In this document: in pieces, positions 45,333 through 59,200 of the stretch
How the letters are laid out: each line of letters opens with the position of its first letter
Position numbering within the stretch: the first letter of the stretch is position 1
Assembly (NCBI GenBank): GCA_002189035.1
Contig: NEEC01000015.1
Coordinates: 310,001 to 374,000 of the forward strand
DNA from: Utricularia gibba
Taxonomy: Eukaryota > Streptophyta > Magnoliopsida > Lamiales > Lentibulariaceae
Direction: 5' to 3'
DNA length: 64,000 bases
Notes under the pieces: model-generated
Told to the model about the DNA's origin: nothing
Databases searched by the model: none
The model's input: the letters and a program-made list of their open reading frames with translations, nothing else
Translations under genes and position numbers: made by a program

Positions 45333-48282
45333 TCAGGCATGATCTTCACTTCTGTGATTTTGGATTTCAACTTGGCTATCAAGCGGCATGTATTGCGCCA
45401 TGATCGCACGTATCTCTGAATCCATGTACGACTGGATAAAGAAGAGGAACAGACCAGACAGACATTCAGCTGAGAAAGCAGAGATCTTGGAAATGGAAAG
45501 CTTTCAACTACAAAACCAGATGAAGATGAAGGCTAGAGCAACGAACCCTGATTCGGTATTTGTAGATGAGATATGCACCACAAGCAGCGATGGCTAGACC
45601 AAGTGCGATGACCCAAAAGACTGTCCATGCCGACTTGGCTCTCATAGCGGCGGTTCTACCTGTGTACAATGAGACCAAGAGTGAGCCATCTCTCAAACAT
45701 TGAACAGACAAGAGAGGGTGAGCTGACTTATGCAGGTATCATGCTCCCAGATGTACAACAAGTCTCCGCTGCAACTGCAGTTGTAGCCACCCCATGTGTT
45801 CCTGCATCTGCAATCTGAACACTGACATGCCTTCTTCTCCTTGCATTCATCGATGTCTGCACATGGAATGGAGACCGGTCTCCGGTTAGATCCATGATTT
45901 GGTTTCATTGTTGGTAACAGAAACAGAACTGCATACCTTCACAGCTGTTGACGCCATCACCTCTAAATCCATCGGGGCACATACACTTGCCATCATCGTT
46001 ATCCTGTTGATAACGCACCATGAAATAAGGTTGCAGAGAAGCAGATATGGAGAAAAGTAACACAGCGTTCAGAAACCATGCAAGCAGAAAAGGTGACTCC
46101 ATTTCGGGTGTCATGCCAGCAACCGCCATGGCCGATCGTGCATCTTCCCGGTCCGCTTGCTGAAGACAAAGGGATTTGTATTCTTTGGTGATGAACTGAA
46201 GAGACGAGGCTAAGTAATGTAACTGAATTGCCTTACCAACGCAAGAGCTGTAGCCATCTCCCTTGAACTTCACACCATTAACAACAGGGCATTCGCAGAC
46301 TCTTCCTCTGAATGTATCCTGAACGTTGTTCCATTGAAATGTAAGAACCCAAAAGCGTGATAAATATAAAAAAAGAAAGAAAACACCTTGCATGCTGTAA
46401 TGTTAGCTATCTTGTCTTGCCAGCAACCTCCATTGTTTACCAGGCATTCATTTGTCTCCACATCTGCAGTATTCAATGGAAACAAATATGGTATTTCGGA
46501 AAATTGACCCATACAAAATGAAAAGGATAGCTTTTCTCCGTCTACCTTCACTTAAACAAACAGGAGGTTCTGTAGTTTCTTCAAAACCAGCACAGAGAGC
46601 CTTCAGGACTGCACCCTTCTCCAATTTCCCTACAACACCAAAACATTAAAGATACCAGTATAACAGTCACCAGCAAAATTTATATCTCGGTAGGCAAACC
46701 TCGATATTGCCGGTTGTTTACGACAAGGGTGGGCAGTATGGTAACGTCTCCTCGTGATCCTTTTCCAATCTGTGGATTACGCCATAGAAAACATGATATT
46801 TAGTTACCTATAACCACATACAAAAACACAAATTCATTGAAAAAAAAAAGAACATCTCTTACCTGTGCATCCTGCTCTTCCTTCAAAACAGGGTTGTCTG
46901 CATCAGCCTCAGGGTCACCCATGCATTTTTCAATCTTTTTCAGGTCAAGGTCTAACAAGTGAGTAGCATCAGTATATAATCTTGAAATAAGGAAATTGAA
47001 ATGATATAAAATGGCGGTGTTTTTTGTGATAAAACATGAAGAATGATTACCTAATGATTTGATAACAGACTCCGCACAGTTCTTGTTGTATTTCTTCTCC
47101 TTCATGGGGCACCTGATTTGGAAATCGGTGACATAGTCCCACCAAATCCATGGCCTTTTGGACTCATTGGCCACTTTGAACACACAAAGTTGTCTCAAGT
47201 TTTCTAGTACCACATCTTTGCCTTCATATCCAGTACTGAAATCTTGTTCAGGATCAGGAGCACAGTACCGTCCATGGTTGATACACTGTGACTTGCATTG
47301 CTTGCTCACTGTGAATGCCTGAGGGCAATACCAGGTAATGTAATGAGGGGCAAACTGAGTATAACCGCCTTTCTCGAGAATTTGAGCAGCACCCTTAAAA
47401 TCTTTTACAAACGACATCAACATATCACACTTCACACCGCACTCATCATTGCTGTTGGTCCACAGTTCATATTCTACTCTGTCATCAGGGTGAGGAACAC
47501 TTTCTCTCCAGTCCAGATTAACATTCACCATCTCCCCATCACTCAGTGCTTTCTTTAACTTTTCACCGAAGCTTTTCGTGACTAGTGCAGATGGAATGGT
47601 TATGTTTGCAATATATTTTGCAGATGCAGTATCTTCTTCTGGTGTGTCCATTGTGATCAGAGCTTCATCAAGGTCATCAGCTACAAGGACCGCAGCCGCA
47701 CCAGCAATTTGAGCATTCCAAACCTTTAAAGCGAAAAAACAATCTGCAGAGCAAGAAGCGGAAAATTCACAAAGGTCCATAGAAGCCGCAGTTAAAACAA
47801 CAACAAAAGAAGCATTTAAAGATACAGCCTTGATGCACAATCAAAAAGTAAACTGACAAGTAAACTGAAATGTTATTACATATTTAGCGATTGATCCAAT
47901 TAACCGAAAGAAACATAGACTAATACTCTAGGGTACCATAATTAACTGAAAGAAAGGGAGAAAGACGCCTACCTCCACGATCAAGAAGAACAAAACTAGG
48001 CATCGCTCCAGGTTTAGCCTTGAAGGAAACCCCAGAATCCTCAAAACCATTGCATCCCTTCCTATTGCTCTTTGGGTACACCACCGCTCCAGCCATGGTT
48101 CCTCCATACTGCGGAATCCCAAAGTTACCGATCGCACTATCATGAATCCCCTTTATGCTTTCCGGCGAAGTCACCCTCAAACTATTCTTCTCCACCACAA
48201 ACCGACCCAACACCGACCCAGAATTGATCAGCAGAAAAAAACCCAAAAAAGCCGTCATCTTCAACCTCGCACAAAAACCCAT
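45333..48282 (-). CDS. VSR: Vacuolar sorting receptor
   Basis: Type I membrane receptor (BP-80/AtELP family) that binds NPIR-type vacuolar signals and moves soluble cargo from the trans-Golgi to the vacuole. About a dozen exons on the - strand. Signal peptide at the start ([17 protein letters not shown]), then [18 protein letters not shown] and a PA domain ([37 protein letters not shown]). The central thioredoxin-like region shows [49 protein letters not shown]-like repeats follow ([38 protein letters not shown]). The membrane span is [20 protein letters not shown]. The last exon encodes [20 protein letters not shown], containing the tyrosine sorting signal YMPL that binds AP-1 mu, and ends at TGA 45333-45335. 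Conserved frames are found for every domain. Confidence 0.92.
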
Positions 48283-48970
48283 TTCAACCCAAAACTACAG
48301 GAAAGATTTGCAAATCTCCGGATGCGGGCTTTGGCTTTCCCGCAACCCCCCTTGAAATTCTCGCCGCCGCCTTTCAACTCTTACTCGTCGCCGTGCTCGT
48401 GATCAACAAACGAAGTTGATTTTATACTTGCCTCTGTTGTCCACAATTGACCAGCAGAAGCATCGCGTCAAGTGTCAAACGCTCGGGATCAACAAAAGAA
48501 AGATGATTAAAGGCTAAACACAGGAATATATAAACCCACACACAAACACACACGAAACCCCTTGAGAAGAATGATTTAATTAACTAATCAAGATTACATC
48601 ATAATTAATTAGGTTTATTTTAATAATTTTTATAAAAATTAAATAAAATTCTAAAAATATTGAATTTAAATAACATAATATTTTATATTTTATAATAATC
48701 TAATTAAATAACTGAAAAACGAATTTAACTTATTTTTAAAAGACTCAACACACTCCAACCGAAAAGGCAGTTTTAAATAAAATAATTAAAAAAATGAGGA
48801 AAATGGATGACTACAATGGGGCCCACTTACAACATTGGATAAGATTTGAAGGACACGTGCCATAAATAGACCATCATTACGACACGCAGAGGAAATTGAA
48901 GGGATCACACACCGCCATGGCTGGAGATGCCTCCCCGATCACCTGCGCTGCTGCAATTCACCTTTTTTTC
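48283..48970. other. VSR promoter region
   Basis: AT-rich from 48570 to 48800; one CACGTG-related ACACGTGCC at about 48852. No gene seen. Confidence 0.45.
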
Positions 48971-51900
48971 TCACTTGTATTGTTTCATCAGAGTCTGGTA
49001 CCACCGGCCATGGACAACGACGGACACCTTGGCGGTGATCACTAACGCCGATGCAGCCGCCGCCACGTCGTCGGCGAGGAGAGATGCTTCCACGGTCTGC
49101 AGTGCGGCTTCTGCTGATGCTTTCCCCTGACTTCCTGTTCCTCCGAGCACCATCCCTCTGAAAGCCAGGTACACGGCGTGGGAGACGCGGGTGAGCACTG
49201 CATCATCTTCTTGAAGGCTCTTGCTCAGCATCCTTCCCATTATCTCCTTCATTGGTTGGAGGCTGAGGTTGTTTTCATTGTCCCCGGCGGCGGACACGAG
49301 CGCGTGGATGATCTCTGGGATGCCGGCGTCGGGGATCGAGTCGAGGCACTCAGAGAGTCTTTTGCGGCTGAGCATCAGTATGTTGTCCATCTGGGCCTGG
49401 CTGCGCACGATTCTCTGACTCAATAGAGTTTGCCTCATGACCAACGGGCTGCGTATTCGAAATCCCCAACATCAGTACAGGCCTGAGAGCACATCAGAGG
49501 CAGGCACTCCATTTTTTTGAAGTTTTGCTTACCTTGACGCAATGACAATGATTCTCTGCACTTGCGACTGGAGGCTTCTTGGTCTGTGGAGATTGAGAAT
49601 CATGGTCTCCGGCAGATCGGCTTCTGTCAGACCGGTGATCGTTGTAACGAGCTTCAACAAGCCCAGCCTAACGGAGAGATCCACCTCTTCTCTGAAGATG
49701 GAGCAAGTAAAACTTAATTGTTCTGAAAGTATAGCATTTGAAATTTAAAGCTGTTTACGAAGGCACCAACCTATATAAGTTGTAGCATTTGAGTACGACG
49801 GCGCATCAGCTTGACCTTTAACTAAGAACCCCTCCCGTGCACAGGGTTGTCAAAGGAAGAAAGCTGGAAGAATTAGAGCTTCTAAAAGACTCTGATACTG
49901 AATGCGCGTGTTGACTCCATTCCTTGTCTTTAACATTCTGATCTGATGAAAGCCACTTGACAGTTAATGGCAAAGAAATTGACGCCTTGAAGGGATCCCC
50001 GAAAACGCTGGTAAAAAAGCTTTTTCCAGAAAACAGAGCCTCAGGGCCCCTGAGGACAGGCTCCAACAACCTGCTCCTTGCTTTGCTTATTTCTTGTTGA
50101 AGGAGCTGTCGCAACACAATCTCATACAGTCAGATGAAAATTGCATTTTGGCAAGCATGAACGAAGAAGGAAAAATCTTTCAGACCTGTAACTCTGCTAG
50201 AACATAACGCAACCCCTTTATCAAAGCAACTATTTGTGCATTGGCAAGTTTATCTTGTGCACATGCATCTGGAAGTTGTTCCATGAACTGATGGTGTTTC
50301 TTCATCAATTCGGACTCAAGAGCAGGAGATGAAAGCTTCCGCAGAGTTCTGAGCGAAAATTCAAGGACATTTCCAAGATAAGCAGCATCTAAACTCCCTG
50401 AATTCAGCACCTGGCCCAAATGATAGCTTAAAATAAGCATCTTTGATTTGCAAATTACACCAGAGTTTGTGGAAAAGCAAAAGGTGTACTGTAATTAGAA
50501 CCTGTGTGAGAATCTCCACATCAATAGCTTCACTTATCTCATCTCTCCACCTTAGTGGAGCTACTGCACATATTCCGTCCCTTACCTCCCGCATCAAACA
50601 CACAACACGGCTGTAGTCAGGGACATCTTGCCTAATTGATTCAATGATTCCATCCCAGAAGGCTCCTTCCATGGTTTCTTTAATAATTTCCTGTTGTGAG
50701 CATCATATTTTCAGAGGGAGCATAAAACGTAGAATGCAACAAGGGCAATGAAAACCAGAGGGACAGACTGCATTGCACGAACCATAATGTTGCCTTGATT
50801 TTCAGAAGCTGAACGACATCTATCTTCAAAGAACAGACCATTACCATGAACCTATTCATTGACAACACGTGCATTTTCCAAGTCCAAGTTCTCCCTAGGA
50901 CCATTGCTTGATAAGGAGTCCTCCGGTTCAGCGCTGAATGAGGATCGGACCACTGATTTATGTTTTAAAAAACCACTGTTCATTACAGTGGCATCATTTG
51001 ACATCCCAGGAGAAGGTGATCCAGAACTTGAGGATGACACAAGATGTGTTAAAGGAGTCATAGGGTAACCACTTTGCTGTGCATTAAAGAACTTATCCCG
51101 TGTGCTAGACAGTGCATTTTCCAAACGCTCAATTCCAGCTTTACCACTCAGGTGAAGCACTTTCTCCCTCAAAAGGTTCTGATCTGCAGCTACCTGCAAG
51201 ATGCATAACTAAATAAATATTACTTCTGCATCCAATTTAAAAATTATCGTACAAAAGCTTATGAGAATAACTGAAGCAAAAGCATTCCATTGGCTTCTGC
51301 CTTTTGATATCGCAACTGAACTTTTGTTCCTAATTCAGCACACTGACTTTTCAAGCGCATTTCAGCCTTAAACTTGGTAGCTTGGCATAACTTGTGAAGC
51401 TTTGCCAGGCGCCTGTGAGAAGTTGGGAGGATATTTAACCTGCATGCTCAAATGAAGCATGAAAATATTCAGAAATTAATAACTTCATCCAGAAAGAATA
51501 TGATCAGATGGAGAAGAAATAAAGCATTCCATGGTTTGTTAATGTGAATGAAACTGCATCAGGATATGAAAATCAAAACTCTGTCTTAGCTATGAATTTG
51601 AAAAAATAAAACATAAAACACAACACAATGATTGATAGTCAACCTCTTTTCCTCTGCAGCTAGAAGCTTGGCTGCCAGCCGGCCAAGGTCATCTTGATTA
51701 GGTGAATCAAGGATTGGCCTTCTGGGTCTTGATCTAGCCTTTCTAGAATGATTCTCATTGAATTTCCGCCATTGAATAAGCACACCATCAGATGTCTGAC
51801 GCTTTTCTGAGGTTTAAAATTCGAATTACAAAGCATGAAGTGAAGCAAACGCCAGGCATTATAAAAGCAAAAGAGCAGGAGTCAAGATAAGTTACGCATC

Positions 51901-52515
51901 TCAATCAAAGCTTGTGAGAGTACCATAACATCGCGATGAAGTATACAAAGGAAGGTTTGAAATTCAAAAACCAATTAAAAGAATGGCATTCAAGATAGCT
52001 TTATTTTCTAGCATGATCTTCTCTTCCTTCTCAGTTGGGTGCGGCAATCTATCACACCTTCTCCCAGATTTCAACTACTCATGAAAACTCAAAAGATCCC
52101 CACTTCATCACAAAGACGTTATCTTTAAGACAAAGAAATCCAACGATTGTATCACTTGATAACTTAAGTCATCACTTGATAAAAAGTTGAAAAGGCTAAA
52201 GATGACCATGGAAAACAGAATGGTCGAAAATCGAGAATGCCATGAAATCGAAAATAGGGGAGGGGATGGGTATGCTAAATGAGGAAAAGACAATAAACTT
52301 AATAAATATCAAACAAACACCTGGCGCCGGATATCAGCCTCAAGGAGTTTGGCTTCAATTTCGTCTACACTAGTAAAAGGCGGCGTCTAGGCCTCAGAAA
52401 GCCTCCGACGTAGGCACGAGGGGACGGTCAGCGGCGACCATGACTAAGCACTTTCACTCGCCGGAATTTCCATGCACACAGACTCGACCGATCTCCCCCG
52501 CTCCGGCGACTCCAT
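48971..52515 (-). pseudogene. T-complex protein 11-like gene, internally deleted and with in-frame TAG codons
   Basis: Homolog of plant T-complex-11 domain proteins (Arabidopsis At1g22930/At4g09150), function poorly known. On the - strand from 52515: MESPERGRSVESVCMEIPAS, then SVDEIEAKLLEADIRRQ, LGRLAAKLLAAEEKR (about 51700), HRRLAKLHKLCQATKFKAEM (about 51400), ADQNLLREKVLHLSGKAGIE (about 51180), [20 protein letters not shown] (50672), PALESELMKKHHQFMEQLP (50310), SLPLTVKWLSSDQ (49950), [13 protein letters not shown] (49680) and the C-terminal block RQTLLSQRIV to HGRWYQTL. Two TAG codons lie in the first exon frame. The normally long middle region, several hundred residues, is absent: only about 85 bp separate the exon near 51290 and that at 51195. 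A frame slip lies at the C4 run 49829-49832. The long intact 3' open frames mean expression of a shorter protein cannot be excluded. Confidence 0.65.
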
Positions 52516-54076
52516 TACAAGAAACCAAAAACAAAGAAACCCACAACGACAAACAGATATACAAACACCAAGAACTCAACCCAGTATTCAAAAAAGTACT
52601 CTACGACAAAAACACCACTCGGGATTCACACAGTTAGTTCATCATTTCATCAAATACAAACCAATCACAGGAATGATCCACAAAAATCAGCGGGGTCTGT
52701 ATTCAGATCAACGAGAGAGACTGAAGGAAAAAAAAACGATTAAAAAAAAGCATTGAGAGAAAATGGAGCCAAGGAGGGAAGGAGAAACAGAAGCTCTATA
52801 AAATCGTTCTCAAATTGAAAAATGGAAAGTCGCGGTTCCGTCAGAAGGGAAAACGCCGCACAGCATCGACATCCTCTGTAACGGTACTTTGCGTGACATG
52901 GCACTCCGAGCAATCACCAATTTGCCCCCGCACGGCATCGATCAGTTCGACGGCCACCGCCGCGCACCTTTCAGGACCGTCAAGCATTTACGTTTCCGCC
53001 ATGTGGGAGGAAAAGCGAGGCAGCTGGCCCCACACTCTATTAAATATAATATTTTTACAGAAAATAAACCAAAATAAGCCCATGTAGTGGTACTGGGAAA
53101 GCAAACGTCATAGGGTGGGCCCCCATCCAACGATTGGCGCACAATTTGTATACTATTTTCAAATTAAATTATTATTGTCATTATTCTCATCCGGGCCGGG
53201 TTCCCAAATGAGAGCCAGACCGGCCCACGTTGTGAGAAAGTGGGCTCGGGGCAGGGCTTCAATTGGTGGATTAATTAAATTTAACTGCAAATTAATCATA
53301 AAAAATTAAGAAAGAAACCGTAAAATGATTATAGAATATGGTATATTAGAAATGTGGCCATACTCCGTTGATTGTGTGATAAAAGTAGCCACTTTCATTT
53401 AAAAAAATTTGTCTGAGTGTATGAAAGAGTATGAGAAATTGACCACATTTTTAAATGATACGAATAGAATATGGTTTAGAAATTATATCCAGTACTCGCA
53501 ACCTAAAAATATTTCATACTGAAAAGCTCACATCAAAATTCCAAAAAAAGCTTCAAAATGACATACTGTGAAGTTTATACATTCAAACAATTTAGAAAAT
53601 ATTGTGTTCTAATCAAATGGTAAAACTTATGCATCATTTGTTTGCATAGATCTATTTCGTTTCCATCATCAAATTTTATGGCAACTTCAAAGTTATGTGT
53701 GTTTGAACAAAAATAATATTAAGATGATGATGCATTGGAATCACACAAAAAATGCGTTAAAAAAATAAATATAAAATTATTGGGAATTTTGAAATATATG
53801 AAAAAAAAAGAATTATTGGGGAGAAATATTCCTGTGGTGTTGGATGAATGAGCCATGGGATTTGAAACTTGATGAGGAGTTGGGTGCGAACGTGTGGCTC
53901 CGAGGAGGATAGCAAAGCGATAAAGCGACTAACGAGGAGGCGACACGTGGCAGATAACACTCCCCAACTTGAGCAAACCACACTATTTCCACAAGCCCCC
54001 AACCCTTATCTGCCTGCCTTCCTCGCCATTCACCCATCTCCCAAATTCCCACCTCCGGAGCCCTAAGAGGAAAACC
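52516..54076. other. Spacer, 1.6 kb
   Basis: No supported gene. GGGCC/GGCCCA motifs lie at 53115-53230. AT-rich without coding potential from 53270 to 53800. The last 100 bp are probable ferredoxin 5' UTR. Confidence 0.45.
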
Positions 54077-54940
<864 letters not shown>

Positions 54941-56678
54941 ATGGCTCCGAGGAGGCTGAGACAGGCTATTGGGGCAGTCAAAGATCATACCAGCATAGGT
55001 CTGGCTAAGGTCGGTAGCAGCGTCTTCTCGGACCTGGAAATAGCCGTCGTGAAGGCTACCCGTCACGGGGAAGCTCCGCCGGACGATCGTTACGTCCGAG
55101 AAATCCTCGGCCTGACGAGCCACTCCCGCTCCCTTGTAAATTCGTGCATCGACATCATCGGGAAGAGGCTCAATAAGACCAAGAATTGGGTCGTCGCCTT
55201 GAAGGCTCTCATGCTCGTCCAGCAGCTGCTCTCAGAGGGCGGTTACCCCTACGTGGAGGAGCTTTTCTTTTCGACACGGAAAGGGACTCGCTTCCTCAAC
55301 ATGTCGGAGTTCAGGGACTCGGATGCTTGGGACTTCTCGGCATTCGTTCGCACCTACGCAATGTACTTAGATCACCAACTCGAGTTCACGATGCAGGGGT
55401 GCCGGAGGATGAAGCGACGCCGGAGCTACCACGACGGCGTTTTTGATGTCGGATTCACTGCATCTGCTACCGTTTTGAGGAGAGGCACACCCGTTCGTGA
55501 ATTGGCAGATGAAGTCCTTTTCTCCATGGCACATCATATGAGACAGCTTCTGGAGAGGTTCATAGCCTGCAGACCAACGGGTATGCATCATCATGAATGT
55601 CCATTACAATCTTGCATCACTACAAGTGAACAAGAATCATGAATCCGTTTGCTGAGTTTCAGGTGCAGCAAAACACAACAAGCTTATTGCAGCAGCTCTG
55701 CATCCAATCGTACTGGAGAGTTTCAAGCTGTGTGATGGGATGAATGAATTAATGGCGACACTGACTGAGAGATTTTCTGACCTTCAACCGCATGATATGG
55801 CTGAGGTTTTCGACATTTTCTGCCGTGCTTCGATTCAGTACGAGGAGCTAGGTGCTTTCTACAAGTGGTGCAAGGTTGCTGGGATTGGGGGGAGTTTCTC
55901 AGAGTACCCTGAAGTTGAGAAAATCCCAAACAAGAAACTTGATATGATGGAAGATATTATTCGCCAGAAGTCAGCTATGTTGAGAAACAAGAAAGGTTGC
56001 ACCCCAGAATCAAAGCTGAAAAGCGGAGAAGAGAAGAAAGAAACAGAGGAAGAAGATAACTTATTTTCAATCAGGGCATTGCCACCACCACCACCGCAAG
56101 AAGTTATTGAGATAGAAGAAGAAAAGCCGCAAGAAAACAACAAAGATTTCCAGGAGGTAGGCGATTTGTTAAACTTCAGGGACGATGTACCGATCAAAGA
56201 GCAAGCAGAAGACCAAATGGCTCTTGCTTTATTTGATGGTGAACAGGGAACATCTGCCCCTAAAAGTGCAAAGAATCCATGGGAAGCTTTGAAGGAATTA
56301 GGTGATGATTGGGAAACAGCTTTAGTTCAATCTGCAAGCCATCTATCAAGTCAGCCAACGTCATTTGCAGAAGGTTTTGATAAGCACCTACTTGATAGAA
56401 TGTACATCCAGCAGGCAATGGCAAAGACCAGTTCTTATACCCGACCAGAGTCCATCGAAAAGGGGATCGATCCATTTGCTGCTTCCCTTTACATAGCACC
56501 ACCAGCATATGTTCAGATGGCTGAAATGGAGAAGAAGCAGAAATTGATGTTAGAAGAGCAATTTATGTGGCAGCAGTATGCCAGAGATGGGATGCAAGGG
56601 CTGACTGGAATTTCGAAACTGCAACAACAGTATCCTCATGGATATATCACAGGAGTTTACACAAGAACAACATGGTGA
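54941..56678 (+). CDS. ANTH-domain clathrin assembly protein (AP180/CALM family)
   Basis: Clathrin adaptor of the plant PICALM/AP180 group that recruits clathrin and cargo SNAREs to PtdIns(4,5)P2 membranes. Exons 54941-55580 and 55663-56678 sum to 1656 nt, 551 aa. ANTH domain: LRQAIGAVKDHTSIGLAKV, the ATRHGEAPPDDRYVREI block, KTKNWVVALKALMLVQQLL, GTRFLNMSEFRD and FVRTYAMYLDHQLEF. An acidic, low-complexity middle follows with LPPPPPQEVIEIEEE, DLLNF and NPWEALKELGDDWETAL; the C-terminus has DPFAASLYIAPPAYVQMAEM and MWQQYARDGMQG. DPF is an AP-2 appendage-binding motif and DLL[N]F resembles a clathrin-box. The start at 54941 is preferred because MAPRRLRQAIGAVKD is the family N-terminus. Frame intact. 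Confidence 0.93.
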
Positions 56679-57266
56679 AAAATTGATCAAAAGAATTGCT
56701 TTCTGGGTTCAAAATACAACCATAAATGAAGAAACTTGTAAAAATCCAAAAGCACCCACAGAGAGTAAAACCCAAAACTAGCGGATTTCAGGGTATCCTC
56801 GAAGATTGCCATTGTTTCATACATAAAGCTTCAAAAGGTTTACGAGATTACCTTCAATTTCTCTACTTTCCCGTGTTTGAGAGCGAAACACTAATCAAAT
56901 ACACAGTGAAGCAAAAAAGGAAAGAAGATGGCATCACCAACGGTCGGCCCAACCCGTGTGCTCAAGTTTGGGCTGGGTCGGGTTCATGGTTGAAGGAAAC
57001 CTAGGTCGACTTTCTAAAGAATACCAAAAAGGAAGCCAATTTCCGGGTTTTTCATCCAAATAAAGACACGAAGTCAGAAAACCAAAGGAAGTGATATCGG
57101 AGTAACCGGAAAATACTTCGATCACAACCGAAAAGGGCTTCAATTTTGAGGGTATGTGTTGACATTTTTGGTTTGATGCTCAATGCTATCCGCATTTGTA
57201 GGGGTTTGGTAGTTAAAGGTAACCGATGGCGCATTCATTAGTTCCAGAGGCTTCACGGTGAGGCAG
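56679..57266. other. Spacer and carrier 5' UTR
   Basis: No gene seen. Contains a short upstream ORF at 57226-57261. Confidence 0.45.
57226..57261 (+). promoter_or_regulatory. Upstream ORF before mitochondrial carrier
   Basis: ATG to TGA of 11 codons (MAHSLVPEASR) ending 5 nt before the main start at 57267. If in the mRNA it could lower translation of the carrier. Presence in the transcript is not shown. Confidence 0.4.
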
Positions 57267-59200
57267 ATGGACGAGTTGTCGAAGAATAAAATATTCGCAA
57301 TCCATGCGGGCGCGGGCAGCGCCGCCGTTGCTCTGGGAACTGCTGTAACATACCCTTTTGATACTCTTAAAGTTCTGATTCAGGTTTGAATACTGATTGA
57401 AATCCTGCTTTGTGTGTGCATTTCTTTTGGCCTTGTGCTTAACGGGAAACTGAAAACAGGTTGGTTCCAGTGCTAAACAGAAACTTTTGGCGGCTGATGT
57501 TACTTACAGGGTTCTATTTTTATCAGGTGTATCAGGTAACTTAGATTAATGCTGTGGATTGATCGTGATTTCCATTTCCATATGAGAGTGATACTGTAAT
57601 GTGACATTGCACGTGCTCTCTGGTTCTAAATTCTCATAATGAGTTGAGGAATTCAGCTTGTCAGTCATCTTTGGCCTTGTATTTTTGTGAACCTTGTGTC
57701 CTTCAGGGTTGTCCCGGTTTCCTGTGTATAGCCATGTAAATGCATTCTAGTTGATTAGGATGACACCTTTAAGGCAAGTTTTGCTATTTCATAAACTTAT
57801 AAACCCTTGTAGGTTTATATAATGGTGTGGGATATTCGGCCTTGGGAAGGACTCTGGGCATTGGGACTCGGTTTGGCGTTTATGAGATGTTAACTGCATT
57901 CTTCAAAGGCAAGTTCATTTTTTGTGATTGCCATGGTATCAATGTTCTCATCTCCTTACTTCATGATTAGGCTGAAATAGAATTCAAAAAACTCATCAGT
58001 GCCCATGATATGTAGCACTGTTGTTATGCTTGTTGCCAACCAAGGCCTAGTATTGGATGTTTCAATTTCTGTCTCTTGTATTCCTGTCACTGATGCATTT
58101 TCATGTTCTGTGTGATCTTTGACTGCCGTGCAGGATTTTGATCCACAGATTAGTTTTAAATTTGATATCTTCCTAAAAATGTTTGCTTTTTTTTTTTTTT
58201 TCATCAGATGGTCGTAGAGATGATTACGTGTATGTGTCTGAGGCTCTAATGGCAGGATTCGCTGCTGGTGCAATGGAGTGTCTTGTAACCTCTCCTTTTG
58301 AAATTGCTAAAATTCGTTCTCAGGTGGCTTCTGCTTCTCGCACTGCAAGCCTTCAATCCGTTGTTGAAAAGAATGCTGTTCCTCCCTTAGCTTCAAGGAT
58401 ACTGCCCCGATATTCGGTGGATATGATAGCGATGAGTAACTCTGTGGAGCTCTTGTCTGCCTTGAACACCAGACGTGTAGATTTGCTTGAAGCTTTCAAA
58501 CAGTATCCATGGATGATGACTGGCTCCGGTAAATCACCACCAGTAGAAAATGTCAGGACTTTTAGAGACATTGTTTCTTTAGAAGGATGGGCTGCCTTGT
58601 GGAGAAGTCTCAGGGCGGGCATTGTCCGAGATTCGATTTTCGGTGCCGTTTTTTTCTCCTCCTGGCGAATCTTACAACTAGAGCTTAGAGACTGGAAAAT
58701 CTCAAGAATGAATCCCTTACCAAGGTTGCTCATTTTTCCATTGTTTGCTCTGCATTCAGTCTCAGCCGTGTTTCCTGATCAGAACTCCGGTGGTTCGGTA
58801 CATTCAGGTATTACAGTGAAGTCCCCCCTTGTCTCCTCTAGCTATTAGCCTCACCGCCGGCATTTCTGGAGCAATTGCTGCTGCTGCCTCCCATGCTTTT
58901 GATACAACAAGAACACGCTCACAGTGCTACGTTCTGCCAAGGTATGCTACTTCTACAAGAACACCTTTTATTCTCGTGCTGAGAATGCACATGATTATGC
59001 AGCATGTATCCATGGAGAGGCGATTCCTGAAGTGGCCTCGACGTCCCGGAAAACGATTCGAGCGACTCACCGGTATCCACCCTTCTGATAGAAATCTACT
59101 TCTGAAGGGGATATGGCTGCGGATGGGTCGCTGCGGAGTTGCATCCTCTGTCATTGTTGGGAGTTATCTGTTTGCTGTCCAGCATCTTGTTTCTAGCTGA
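57267..59200 (+). CDS. Mitochondrial substrate carrier family protein with 1-bp frameshift
   Basis: Member of the mitochondrial carrier family (inner-membrane solute exchangers, three repeats of two helices); substrate unknown. Exons 57267-57383, 57460-57535, 57813-57908, 58208-58724 and 58817-59200. Repeat 1: AVTYPFDTLKVLIQ (PxDxxK signature). Repeat 2: LVTSPFEIAKIRSQ. Repeat 3: AASHAFDTTRTRSQC, where the usual Pro of PxD is Ala-Phe-Asp. The end is RFERLTGIHPSDRNLLLKGI and GSYLFAVQHLVSS. The third intron has a GC donor (AAAG|GCAAGT). The frame breaks at the C6 run 58823-58828: 1190 nt present, 1191 nt (396 aa) with one base added, giving EVPPLSPLAISLTAG. A 21-residue stretch after CYVLPR (YATSTRTPFILVLRMHM...) is not recalled from relatives and could be a short unspliced intron. 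Confidence 0.85.

Noticed and set aside
52440-52756. Open frames in the region right of the T-complex-11-like start
   Set aside because: Antisense to the first exon and low complexity; no homology.
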